A stretch of DNA of 64,000 bases from Planoprotostelium fungivorum (taxonomy: Eukaryota > Evosea > Variosea > Cavosteliida > Cavosteliaceae): contig MDYQ01000463.1 of assembly GCA_003024175.1 (NCBI GenBank), forward strand, positions 81,136 through 145,135. The letters are read 5' to 3'. Numbering within the stretch: the stretch's first letter is position 1; every line of letters begins with the position of its first letter. A model generated the notes under the pieces. The model did no database searches. It was not told the DNA's origin and saw nothing but the letters and a program-made list of their open reading frames with translations. The translations under genes and the position numbers were made by a program. Below, one piece after another: positions 45,836 to 58,500 of this stretch.

Positions 45836-47508
45836 TCACTTGCTCATCTTGGCCTTCAGTCCTTCGGCCAACTTGTCCATAAACTCTTGGGTGTTGAGGT
45901 ACTGGTCTCTCTTGACGCTGTTGCCGTGGATGCAGATGGCCAAATCTTTCGTCATGAAACCAGCGCGGACGGTGTCGACGCACACGTCCTCTAAAGCCTT
46001 GCTGAACTTGGCCAGCTCCTCGTTACCGTCTAACTTGGCTCTGTGGGTCAGACCTGCACGAGTCAACCTCTCATGCATCTCGTCATGATGATGACTCGAT
46101 CACCTCTCGACCAGGCGAAGATGGAGGCGATGGGGTTGGTAGATGTCTCTCTACCCTTCTGGTGCTCTCTAAAGTGTCTCGTCACGGTACCGTGAGCGGC
46201 CTCGGCTTCTACCGTCTTTCCGTCGGGGCTGATCAGCTCTGACGTCATGAGACCCAGAGAGCCGTATCCCTTCTCTCATCAGCTTTACTCTCGTCCGTCT
46301 GGGTCACCTGAGCGAGGGTGTCGGACTGAACGTCTCCGTCGTAGTTCTTGCAGGCCCACACGAAACCACCGTCGCTCTTCAGAGCGTAGGCAACCATGTC
46401 GTCGATGAGTCTGTGCTCGTACCAGATCTTTGCAGATTCAAACTTCTGTTGGTAAGATTTCTCGTAGATCTCCTGGAAGATGTCCTTGAATCTACCGTCG
46501 TACCTGTAGGACGTGTCAGGGCGTGAGATGGAGATGGAAATAAAATAGAGCGTGGGGGGGTTTTATTTGTGAATATGAGAGAACGACTCACCTCTTCAGG
46601 ATGGTGTTCTTGGTGGAGAGGTAGAGGGGCCAGCCCTTGTTCAGGGCGAATTGGAAGGAAGCGTGAGCGAAGGCTTGAATGGACTGGAGAGGTCAGATGA
46701 GTCGATGTGATGGAAGATGGTACCTCGTCGGTGTTGTACATTCCCATGATGACACCACCGCCCTGCTTGAACTCGAAGACCTTGTGGACTTGCTTCTCAC
46801 CGCCGGCGGGGGTGAAGGTGATCTCGAAGGTTCCGGGTCCTTGTGCGACGAGATCGGTGGCCTTGTACTGTGGAGGGTGAGTCGAAGGAGATGGTGATGA
46901 TCGTCATGTGATATGCATACCTGATCTCCGAATGCATGACGACCGATGACGATGGGCTTCTTCCAGCCGGGAACGAGTCGGGGGACGTTCTCAATGATGA
47001 TTGGCTCTCTGAAAACAGTTCCTCCCAAGATGTTACGGATGGTTCTGAGAAGGGTGAGTGGAGGATGTCAATCTCACAGACTCACCCGTTGGGAGAGGGG
47101 TACATTCTCTTGAGGTTGAACTCTGTCCATTTTCAATACGATGTGAACGAGATGGACGTTCACCCTTGACTCTGGCCTCGTCGGGTGTGATGGTGGCACA
47201 CTTGATTCCGACATTGTATTTCTTGATGGCCTCAGCGGCGTCAAAGGTGACCTTGTCGTCGGTCTCGTCTCTGTAGGGCAGTCCGAGGTCGTAGTACTTG
47301 ATGTCTAATTCTACAAAAGGAAGAACGAGCTGCGGGCGGGTCAGTCAAGCTCAAATGTGAGCTCATTTACCTTCTCTTTGATCCAAGTCCAGATAACTCT
47401 TCACAAATGTTAGCGGATGGATAGCGGATGCTAATCGAGTAATCACCTGGTCATTTCGTCTCCATCGAGTTCAACGACTGGGTTAGCTACCTTAATTTTG
47501 GCGGACAT
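45836..47508 (-). CDS. IDH1: Isocitrate dehydrogenase, NADP-dependent
   Basis: ATG 47508, [21 protein letters not shown]; later [52 protein letters not shown] (substrate/metal region), [24 protein letters not shown]-type [56 protein letters not shown] and [36 protein letters not shown]. These are the homodimeric NADP-IDH blocks, including GTVTRH for NADP. No N-terminal transit peptide, so cytosolic. It makes NADPH and 2-oxoglutarate. Stop 45836-45838, 65 bp from the stop of the convergent enoyl-CoA hydratase gene. Confidence 0.95.
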
Positions 47509-47584
47509 GGTGATAGTTTCTACGTATTTGTGTGAGATATCGGATGGAAGATGAGGAATGAGCGCACCTTCTGTGATTAGGAAG

Positions 47585-47982
47585 ATGAAGGTTTGTATGC
47601 GGGTGACGCTGTTCGCCGATACAAATCGCGGATAATTATTTTTGTCGACATGTTCCGATTTCTCCGAAGGGAAACTCCACAATTCCCTCCGGTGTTGTAG
47701 ATGCTGGAGACGTGTACGTCACCGTAACTGCTATCAGTCTCTGCAGAGTAAGAGAAGGAAGAGTGAATGAACGCAGACTAGCAGTCTCGATCTCATTGTC
47801 GTACTTGTATGACAAAAGGCTTGTTTTGCCCAATCGAACCATTGCAAATCGATATGATGTTGAGTGTACGCCATGATCGCACTTCTATAGAAGGCGATCA
47901 TGTGTGGGCTTATGCTCTTGGACTTGCTATTGACTTAGAGGCTGTCAAGAAGTGGATATTGCGTTGTAAATTGACAAACTGA
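47585..47982 (+). CDS. Small hypothetical protein, tentative three-exon model
   Basis: ATG 47585 (MKVCMR), intron to about 47662, then GNSTIPSGVVDAGDVYVTVT-AISLCR, a 36-nt GTAAGAG intron, and CMTKGLFCPIEPLQIDMMLS followed by DHVWAYALGLAIDLEAVKKW, stop 47980-47982. All joins are in phase. Unrecognised. A rival minus-strand frame (47636-47842) is equally open, so strand is not certain. If real, it starts 76 bp from IDH (divergent) and stops 24 bp before the AMPK start. Confidence 0.4.
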
Positions 47983-48006
47983 TCGGGAGAGTTTTATTCT
48001 CTCAAA

Positions 48007-50269
<2,263 letters not shown>

Positions 50270-50286
50270 ACTCCTATGTACATCTT

Positions 50287-51115
50287 TTATTTGTCTTCTG
50301 GAATGGGTTCTAACCCTGCCGGTAGAGACGGAGTGATCTCTTTCGTGTCTTCTTGTTGCTGCTGTTGGAGTTGCGTCTGTGCCTGTACCTGATGGACGAG
50401 TCAACGTCTTCATGTTTGCGATGATGATGTCTGATGATGTCTCACCAACTCTTGCAAAAAGTTTGCAGAGAAGCCTGGAAGGTTATTCAACTGCGAGATG
50501 TTGAAGTTGGGTGGGAGGACGGGTAGACCGGGAGGTAAGGTCAAACCTGGAGGCAGAGGTGGAAGAGTGGGGGCTGCCCCTCCTGATGAGAGTTAGACAA
50601 CATACATCATCGCGATAGACGCACCCGTGTTGTTCTGGAAGGGAAGAGAGAAAGATACGGCTTGTGTGATGAAGGCTCGAAGGTAATTGAGTTGTTCGCG
50701 GATCAACTGATTCTCTGATCTCAACAACTCCACTTTAGCCTTGTTCTCTGCATTTTCGGTCGTGAGTGAAGACACTTTCGACTCTAATTCTAAGAGATAA
50801 GCCTTCTGTCTCTGTCTGAATTGATGGGCTGCCTCTCGATTCTTCTCGAGTCTATACGTGTGTCAATTGATTCTAAGGACATCGAACGATTGACGACGAA
50901 ATCACCTGATGGCCCTCTTCTCTGGAACTACTTCTTCTACATCCCCTTCACTCTTTCTCTTCTGAGAATTCGTTACACTCTTACTGGGTGAAGCTCTTTT
51001 CCTCCCCGGCTTCGCATTTGTGGCTGCGTCTATCAGCATGGCCACCATCCTCAGACCCACCTGCTTCCACTAACTCGGGTGGAATCACATTCTGTGTCTC
51101 TTCAGAAGAGGACAT
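50287..51115 (-). CDS. bZIP transcription factor
   Basis: ATG 51115 (MSSSEETQNVIPPELVEA), a 31-nt intron, then a basic nuclear-type region (KPGRKRASPSKSV). The bZIP: RLEKNREAAHQFRQRQKAYL has the N-x7-R DNA contact pattern (Asn...Arg), followed by heptads LELESKVSSLTTENAENKAK-VELLRSENQLIREQLNYL. A Pro/Leu-rich region (TLPPLPPGLTLPPGLPVLPP) and a Gln-run (TQLQQQQQED) form a likely activation domain; ends ...PIPEDK, stop 50287-50289. The basic-region core NREAAHQFR (Ala-Ala-x-x-Phe-Arg) differs from the more usual NRxAAxxSR. Only 17 bp separate this stop from that of AMPK. Confidence 0.92.
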
Positions 51116-51310
51116 GATGGTGTCTACATGTTTTTCAGATTCAGAAACGAATTGTGGAATACCTCTCTCTTGATTAGGTAAAACTTCGTCAACGTGACGA
51201 GTGCTCTTGGTTTGCTCCGACCTTCCAAATATTTTCAACGATATTTCCTTGTCACATCCGATCACATCACATCACATCAGGGACATCCATCTCATCCAAC
51301 CACTTCAATC

Positions 51311-51724
51311 ATGAACGGCCCAGGTAGTTATCGACCGAAGATACAAGCCACATCTTCTCAGCCCGCATATGAACCTTATCCATTTCCCCCTCCACAACCA
51401 CCTGTACATCCTCACGAACCTCTTGTCCATTGGGATCGAGTCGGAGTTAGCCTGGTTCAGCATGCTAAAACTGGATTCATACTGGGTGCTGGCCTCGGCT
51501 CCATCGTGACTCTGCCGTTTCAGCTCAGGAGAGGACTCCCCCTCTCGAAGAGATTTCAATTTGCCTTCGGTATACCTCTCAGCGTAGCGGTCATCGCAAC
51601 ACCATTAATGTCAGTGGCCAGTCTCTTCTACGTGGATCATAATTACCTTCCATGGAAGGCAGATCAAGCGAAGAGGGGATGGTCAACGCAGTACAAAGTA
51701 CATAATCTTGAGGAGGATGAATAA
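51311..51724 (+). CDS. Small two-TM membrane protein
   Basis: Single exon, 137 residues from ATG 51311. Pro/Tyr-rich N-terminus (AYEPYPFPPPQPPVHPHEPL), then a Gly-rich TM helix (HAKTGFILGAGLGSIVTLPF) and a second (FAFGIPLSVAVIATPLMSVA), ending with an acidic tail (HNLEEDE). Gly-zipper spacing GAGLGS hints at packing within an organelle membrane, as in small mitochondrial proteins. Not recognised. Its start is 195 bp from that of the bZIP gene (divergent). Confidence 0.7.
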   Translation: MNGPGSYRPKIQATSSQPAYEPYPFPPPQPPVHPHEPLVHWDRVGVSLVQHAKTGFILGAGLGSIVTLPFQLRRGLPLSKRFQFAFGIPLSVAVIATPLMSVASLFYVDHNYLPWKADQAKRGWSTQYKVHNLEEDE

Positions 51725-51820
51725 TGAAATGGAATCGTATCGATCTTTTTTTGATGGAATCGTATCCCTGCTTTCGTTCAGAAGATCAAGTAATTGGGCA
51801 CAGCTCGTATCCTCAACACA

Positions 51821-52409
51821 TCACTGCGCTCTTTTCTTGGTCATTCGATGACGCACGACATCAGGTCCAAATGTCGTCTCAATGCGCAATTTTTTATTGC
51901 TGACACCAACACACACGCTGTCGAGCTCTAGATCGGCATTGTCGAGGGGTTCTTCCTCTTGTTCTCTCTTCCTTCTGTGGATTTCATTTGGAGGACCACT
52001 CTCGGCTGCCTTAGCGAAAAGGCTCGAATTATCAATGAAATCCTGGCGTTCTGTGGAGAGTAGATTATTACGGTCAGTCACCAGGCAAGAGGAGGTGAGC
52101 TTAAACTTTGATCGATCGATTCTATCTTTCCAATCGATGATGTGGCTTGCGTCCAACTTGGAGACCCTCCGACCATGTGTCACCCATCTAGCCCGACATC
52201 TACATCTTATTTCTCCTCGAGAGGCCGCATTACAGAGAGCTGACCATGCGTCTAAAGGAATCTGGAAAGGAGCTACCAACCATGATGGTCGAGAAGATGA
52301 CCAGTCCAAATTCAGTGACCGCCTCACCATCTCTCAGGAAGAGTCGTGGCTTCTCTCGTGAGACACTGGTGCACCTGATGTGTCTGAATTGACGAACAAC
52401 AGTGAGCAT
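51821..52409 (-). CDS. Hypothetical protein with basic C-terminus
   Basis: ATG 52409 (MLTVVRQFRHIRCTSVSREK) starts a leader compatible with mitochondrial import; a 54-nt GTGAGG intron joins APFQIPLDAWSALCNAASRG. The rest is one exon: RRVSKLDASHIIDWKDRIDR, a middle with EIHRRKREQEEEPLDNADLE, and a basic end (VVRHRMTKKRAQ). Not recognised. Its first exon overlaps, on the opposite strand, the first exon of the coiled-coil gene; either start may be wrong. Without the intron the frame could begin at ATG 52330. Confidence 0.5.
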
Positions 52410-54657
52410 CTTTGGAAACAACTCCCCAAAAGAGAGTTATACTCCCCCTTATCTCTCCAGTGTCGAACGACCATCTGTATCACCTGATGAATACGGTGAA
52501 TCTATCTCATACTCTGCACAGTTACGTCACATATCGTATCATCTTTTCATCTCTTATCACCTTCAAAACTTCTCACGTTGACCTTCAGAGGAGATGAAAT
52601 GGGATCTGGAGGAGAGCAAAAAGCAATTGAGAATACACATGGTTAAACAGCTGGAATTAGAGGGAACATTAGGATCTCTCCAATCAGGTGACAGACTCTA
52701 TCACCGAACAAGTGAAGACTCATGAGACAACAGAGACTGCACTGCTGAGAAGACAATTAGAAGAGAGCTCTGAGAAGAATCACGGTGAATTACACGGGAT
52801 GAAAGAAAAGTGAGGGGAAACCTCTTGAACACAGCCTCACATGAGAACAGATACAAGGTAACGGAGGAACAACTGAGAGGTCAGATCGCTCATAAAGTCA
52901 TGGAGATCGTCACATTAGAAGGTACGTCTGACGATGATGTGCATGACATCATCTGACGATGGATAGGAAACTTGTCCAGTTCGAAACAAGAGATGGATGC
53001 GGCTTGCAAGAGAATCCAGGCGCAGAAGGAGAAGATTGCTTTGGTCCAGAAGAAATATGAAGTCTACAAGAACAAGAGCATGGAGGATCAGAAGCTGTTG
53101 GCCAAGCAGGAGAACAGGATACAGAACTTGACGTCGAGTCAGAAGGCATTGCAACAGAAGTTGGACGAGAGTGGAGAGAAGATCAAAGTGAGCTCACATC
53201 CATCGTCACACCATCATAATCATGTGCGATGATGCGAAGATGATCATCGAGTGAGACACTTACTGAAACTGAAAGTAGAAACTGGAATTGACTTGTTCTG
53301 AACGCGAGGCCCTCGCCCGCCAGCGTGAAATCGAATCCACCGAATTAGCCAGCCGATTGAAACTCCAATCTACAACGAGCCAAATGATATCTCGGATCAT
53401 ACAGGGGGAGAACAGTTCGTCCAACATCTCAGAAGAGGAACGTCAGCAGCTGCTCAACGTCCAGAGAGTCTTAGAGACCGAGCTAGAGGTGACAACCACC
53501 ATCATCATGAACACAGAACTGACTTTCACGATAGACGAGATCACAAGCGAAGGTAGAGCTAGAGAAGAAGCTCTACGAGGTGGAGCACAAGTATCAATCA
53601 CAGATCGCCGAGCTGAAGAACCAGCTCGAATACGAGAGGAATCGTGCAGATGAAGCGATACAGGTGAGAGAGAGAAGAGACGACGGCTGATGGGTGCAGA
53701 ACGTACAGAACGTCGCGGATAGCTACGAGGATCGCATCAGGAGGACAAAGGAAGATCATCAAGTCGAGCTGCTGACTTTAGAGGTGATATCTTCATTCCA
53801 CGTCGAAATCGATACAAATCGAAATTGAAACCTGAATCGCAGACGAAATTGAAGACCGAAAGCACAGAAGAATTAGAGAAGAAGAACGAAGAGAACACGA
53901 ACAAACAACAAGTGGAGAGGACTGAGTGGGAGCAAGAGAAGATGGACATGGAAGAAGAGATCAAGAGATTGCAAGCCAAGGAGCTCGAGGCACAGGAGGT
54001 GAAGATTTCGTTGAGGGGAGAAACCTGACCCAGGGACAGGAGCTGAAACACTCTTCGGAGACAGTCATGACGGTAGAAGAAGAACTGCAAGCAATCCAAA
54101 CCAAGTGGAAGGATGAAGAGAAGAGGGGCGAGGAATTGCAGGCGAGGAACGAAAAGTTGGCATCGGCCATCAATATGCTGGAGAGTGCCTTCAAAGAGGA
54201 GATCATGATCAAAGACGAAGAGGTGACACTCATTTCTCACGTCTATGACTCATTCCTACCAGGTCAAAGCACACTTGGATGAAAAGAGGGACTTGGATGC
54301 AAAGATTCGATTCTTAGACGCAGAAGTCGTTCGACTCAAATTGGCCGCCATCAACAGCACGCAGCAACGCACTTTCATCGGTCGCTCGAGGTGAACACAT
54401 TCCACGCGACAGACTCTGAAGCTCTCAGATCGAACACGGAATCGAGCCGTGAAGGCTTCAGAGTCCTCGCTCGATCGGCAACGAGCATCGCACAAGAAGT
54501 GACGGAGAACGTGAATCATCACGCGGAGAGTGCACCGACGGGAAGCAAGACGAACGGGGACAATCACGTCTTCCAGGCACCGGCGAACGTGCCTCCAAAG
54601 AGGACGATATTTCGAGTCAAATCTTCGTCGGCTGCGTTCTCTCACACTCAGAAATGA
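52282..54657 (+). CDS. Long coiled-coil protein
   Basis: ATG 52282; exon 1 gives MMVEKMTSPNSVTASPSLRK and splices (GTGAGAC...CAACAG) to LSIFGNNSPKESYTPPYL. Further exons form an almost unbroken coiled coil: EEMKWDLEESKKQLRIHMVK, SKQEMDAACKRIQAQKEKIA, LLAKQENRIQNLTSSQKALQ, YEVEHKYQSQIAELKNQLEY, VTVEEELQ-like blocks and RNEKLASAINMLESAFKEEI. A 38-nt intron leads to a Ser/Thr-rich, weakly basic tail (RSNTESSREGFRVLARSATS) ending ...SSAAFSHTQK at 54655-54657. Such proteins usually act as tethers or filaments at Golgi, centrosome or cell cortex; no family signature identified. Confidence 0.75.
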
Positions 54658-54999
54658 GGTGATGAGAGAGTGTGAGATCGTGATGTCTGATGGACACGGC
54701 AGGTCATCCACATCAACATTCTTCTCATCCAGTTTGCGTGTGGAAGGACAAGTGAATTGGAATGTAATATATGATGAGGTTGTAATCACCTCCTGATGAT
54801 GTAACTTGTCTTCGGTTCTGTGTGATCTTTGGTGCACAACTTCGTCTCCATGCTGTCGTATCTGATGAGAACAGCCAAGAGTCCACTCTCACTGTACCCG
54901 TAAGATGAGTAGGGCAGATTGTCGTTCATCAGAGAGCTGTACATGTATGTTTATTGTTGTTCATGAGAATCATCGGTGGTGTGCATCAGCTTATGACGC
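54658..54999. other. Intergenic, nothing certain
   Basis: 342 bp between convergent genes (coiled-coil, plus; Cys-rich, minus). It holds the 3' UTRs; no exon or repeat recognised. Confidence 0.5.
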
Positions 55000-55479
55000 T
55001 CAAGGAGTAGGAGCTACAGCGCAAGCTGTCATGCAGGCTCCCTGAGCCACAGAACATGTGGCCACTGCCACAGGGACGCCAGCACCAAGGGTGAATGCTC
55101 TTCATCAGAGTCAGACACTCTTTCAACGCATCAACATATGAATCACCTGCAGTCACTCCCAAACTAGCGCAACATGCGACGTAGCCCGCATTGCATGGGG
55201 AGATGCAAAATACACCCAAGAGAGGTCCTGCTTGTACAGAGAGAAGAAGAGAGGATTCCACCAAGATGTTTTTGGAGGGGGAGAGGCTTAGGGCTCTTCT
55301 GTCTCCAGTATCTCCATATTGATGTTCATTGTGGTGTCTACCTAATTGCTGCTCTCGTTATTGGATCCTTTCTACAGTCAATATAGGTGGGAGTTTTGTA
55401 AGTCATTATGTCTTACCTGCTGCTTGAGCTTCTAGTTGTCTGAGTCTATCAACAGATATGATGGTTTCACCAGGATTAA
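55000..55479 (-). CDS. Small Cys-rich, Ala/Gly-rich protein (fungal/amoebal orphan family), 5' exon missing
   Basis: Last exons read NPGETIISVDRLRQLEAQAA, GPLLGVFCISPCNAGYVACC-ASLGVTAAFTLGAGVPVAVA and TCSVAQGACMTACAVAPTP, stop 55000-55002. The pattern C-x3-CN-x2-(Y/W)VACC, then a Gly/Ala-rich hydrophobic hairpin, then CxxAQGxCMxAC near the end, is one I associate with a family of short proteins (sometimes labelled zygote-specific or Zys3-like) found scattered in fungi and protists; this is a recollection of a pattern, not a search. Function unknown; probably membrane-associated. The first exon with the start codon was not found. The intron before GPLLG is long for this locus. Confidence 0.55.
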
Positions 55480-56505
55480 CTGTGAGACATCAATGTATAA
55501 TTTTTTATTTACTATATTGTGGTGTATGGTCACCACACAAGAACCAAACAGTTCAATGAGTCTCTGTTTATAAAGAATGATTTCAAATCAAAGAAAGCCA
55601 AGGAGTTCCTTTTCAATGAATGCATTGAATGTGTTTCTTGGTTGCTGAGTTTTCTCTGAGTTTTCCAATTTGTCAGTGATGTCAAATGTTGGGCACAACA
55701 ACATGGAAGGCAAATGTTGTGGCTGGTACAAAGCTTCCAGAGAGTTCACTTGCAACGCAAACGGAATAGCCACTACAATTGTCCAAGCAAAACAGACATT
55801 GAGGAAGGGTTATGAGGACCTGCAGATCTACCAAGGAGAACGAGAGAGTGGAAGACATAATGGCGTGTAACAATATCTATCCACCGCAGGGTTATGTAAA
55901 ATTGAAGGCTGTGAGGCTGACGTATCAGTTGTGTGTACAGAAGTGAGATGATGGTGATGATGGTGGTGCAGTCTTAGGTGGGTGCACCAAAAATATTTGG
56001 CTACTCTTCAAATGATTGTGTGAATCCGTCAGCACAAAAGAACCCACACGTAAACACCACAGGTAATAAAACCTGTCTACTTGGCATTCATCTGAGACAG
56101 ATTATCTTGATTTGGTATCATTTCACCACATCAATCTCATGCAGAATTGTAAATATCCTTGTCAAATCATTTTTTTAATTTTTCTTCTTCCTTCCTCCTC
56201 TTTTATGGACCAACCCTGTTGCTTTGACGGCCTTTGGACCAGAGTGTGTAGAGGATGAAAATTTGTTAGACAAAAGATGCAAAAGAGGAAGATATGTTAT
56301 ACCAGTATTGAACCCCATCCTGGCCTTGTAGTACATGGTCAAAACCGGCAAGAAAAGCTGGGATAATAGAGACGAGAAGGATGAGGCAGCCCACAGCATA
56401 TCCAAGTGTATGGATTGACCTAGATCCTCAAATACGGTCAGCTCTGTAACCCATCAGCAAGATGAGGGAAGAATAAACGACCCCTCTCAACCGCCGCTAT
56501 GCGAG
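55480..56505. other. 1-kb stretch without a supported gene, AT-richer
   Basis: No exon series could be joined. Short open frames occur on both strands (for example minus 55588-55773 and 56175-56405; plus 55670-55870) but none is recognised. Base composition and word use (TTG, AAAT, ACATTGA) differ from flanking genes, which use few A/T-rich codons. It may be an eroded mobile element, an unrecognised gene with long introns, or the 5' end of the Cys-rich gene. Confidence 0.4.
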
Positions 56506-56767
56506 CTAGAGTCTGAGAGGCCCTGGAAACACCACAACGAGAATAAAGAGAATAAAAAGAGAATAAAGAAAACCGAGACTCACCAGGTGGGGACTGGGTG
56601 GCAGATTGCTTGATGAAATCTATCAAATTAACATCTGTCTCAGGATTCCACGTGGTAGCCAGGTCTGGGTGGGCATCCAGCTCCTTCTGAGCCCAGGTCT
56701 TCTCGGCCAGAGTTAGGTTGAAACCATTGATGCGAGTTCGCGTGGTGGGTAAATTGGGATCCGTCAT
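56506..56767 (-). CDS. Small hypothetical protein (about 66 aa)
   Basis: ATG 56767 (MTDPNLPTTRTRINGFNLTL), continuing AEKTWAQKELDAHPDLATTW and NLIDFIKQSATQSPPG, then a 60-nt GTGAG intron and a short second exon ending PLRL (stop 56506-56508). Reading on through the donor gives an alternative longer end. Acidic/helix-rich, no TM. Not recognised. Its start is 109 bp from that of the divergent SLC49-type gene. Confidence 0.45.
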
Positions 56768-56876
56768 CTTCTACTGAGGAGTCGGAACGATAAAGATGAA
56801 CCAATGCAATCCAAGAGGCCAAGCGTTCAGTTCGAGCGTATGAAATTATCTTGAGAATGTTCGAGGAGGCGACAGG

Positions 56877-58023
56877 ATGATAGGGACGAGATCTGATGTG
56901 GTCAGAAAATGTAAACACACAATAACGTCTATATAGACACAGGCGTCTGATTGAGGCGAGTATTATCACCTTGTGGATAGCTTGAATTGTGGCCTGCAGC
57001 AAGTGTTGAGATGTGGCAGAGATGATTTAGAAGACATTTGGATCAGTGCGAAATGGATGCAGTCTATGTTGTCTTGTCGTTTGGGGAAATTCGAGCTCGC
57101 GCTGAGGCAATTAGAAGATCTAGTAGAGAAAGGGGTGATGACAGATGACATCATGATGATCACCACACATTCACCTTCACATCATCCACAATCCATCTTA
57201 TTTATTATTGGTATTGATTGTAGGAAAGACACAAGGATTCTCCACCGGCTGGAGCGCAGCGCTGGGTCCCAGCCTGGAGCCACTCGGTTACTCGCAGGTG
57301 GGTCATGTGATCGATCAGGTGATCTGATGACGTGGCAGACGACGATCGCATGGCTGGGGTCGGCGGCGACACTTTTCGGAATTTTCGCGGAAATTTGGGT
57401 GCCGTTCGTGAAGAAGATTAAGTTGACGCTGGTCATACTCTTCTTCGTCTCTACATGTGGTTTCTCATGGTGATCGCGATCATCGATTAAGAATGATCGA
57501 TCATCTGTTCATCACGATCACACCATCATCACTCGATCGCATCGATGATCCACAGTGGTCATCTCATCCACACTGATTCCAAACCAGGTTACAATTACAA
57601 GTGTTAGAATACATCTACTCTCGGTTCTGGACCCTCTTCTTAGCTTGCGTCATCGCCAACTTGACTCTAAACACGACGAATCCACTGGCCTTCGAGGTGA
57701 GTGATTTCAATAGAATGCGACTGAAACGTAAACAGTTGGCCGCTGAGATCACGTTTCCAGTGTCAGAAGCAGTGACAACGGTCATTTTGACACTCCCCGC
57801 CAACATCATCGCGGTGCTCTTCTTAGTCTTTGGTGACGATCGTCGCACATGATCATCATCGCTGATCGATCGATCAGATGACAAGATCGGTACGGCGCTG
57901 ATGAACTGGATTTTCATCGGTACACTTTGTGTGTCGACCATCTTGACGCCGCTCATCGTGGAAGACTACCGCCGCTTAAAGTTGGATCGAACAACAGGAG
58001 CTGGAAACGCGGACATCCAATAG
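56877..58023 (+). CDS. SLC49/FLVCR-type MFS transporter, C-terminal half only
   Basis: ATG 56877 (MIGTRSDVVRKC) splices via a 45-nt intron to EYYHLVDSLNCGLQQVLRCG and a helical, soluble-looking leader (LGKFELALRQLEDLVEK). Then transporter sequence begins abruptly: FSTGWSAALGPSLEPLGYSQ-TTIAWLGSAATLFGIFAEI, then LTLVILFFVSTCGFSW, FWTLFLACVIANLTLNTTNP-LAFE, FPVSEAVTTVILTLPANIIA-VLFLVF and MNWIFIGTLCVSTILTPLIV-EDYRR. This matches helices 7-12 of SLC49 (FLVCR/DIRC2/MFSD7) proteins, including E-x-FPxxE-like FPVSEA. Helices 1-6 are missing. Either the first half is a separate gene elsewhere, a lost piece, or my first exons are a different gene fused by eye. Stop 58021-58023. Confidence 0.65.
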
Positions 58024-58500
58024 AAGATGGTTCTCGTTTCTTTCTCTCTTGTTTGTGTGTATCGTGAAGCGTGTGAGGTGGTGGGAGCTGCATGTGTGAT
58101 GTGCAGCAGATGAGGTGGAGTCGAAATGGATAAAGATTAGACACGAAGAGACTGATGTGACGTGGCGGGATTTCTATGGAGCTTGACGCACAAGCATAGA
58201 GGTCTATCGCTATTTTATAATAACAGGCGCTAGCGGGACTACGGTGATGGCAAGAGAGGAAACTCTCCATGAAAACAGATCCAAGGAGTCTTAAGGAGCT
58301 CCTAGGAAGTGTCAAAGAGAATGATTGTGAAAGCTGTGGCCTGCGGAACGTATTTTCTTCCAATTTTATGACAGTTCGCCGGGCGAGCCTGGGTTGCAGT
58401 GTGCGATTTGCGCTGCACTTTCTATTCGTCGGAAAGGGGCACTTTGTTTTCTTGGGGAGGGAGAAGAAGGATCACATTTCGAAGGTTCAAAGCTTGGGTC
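58024..58500. other. Spacer with one unassigned open frame
   Basis: A plus-strand frame from ATG 58269 (MKTDPRSLKELLGSVKENDC) stays open to 58556 and overlaps the next gene's first exon in another frame. It is unrecognised and may be a 5' leader. Nothing else is seen. Confidence 0.35.

Noticed and set aside
51882-52361. 159-codon plus-strand ORF (begins MRNFLLLTPTHTL)
   Set aside because: Antisense to a minus-strand exon of better amino-acid character and overlaps the real first exon of the coiled-coil gene in another frame.
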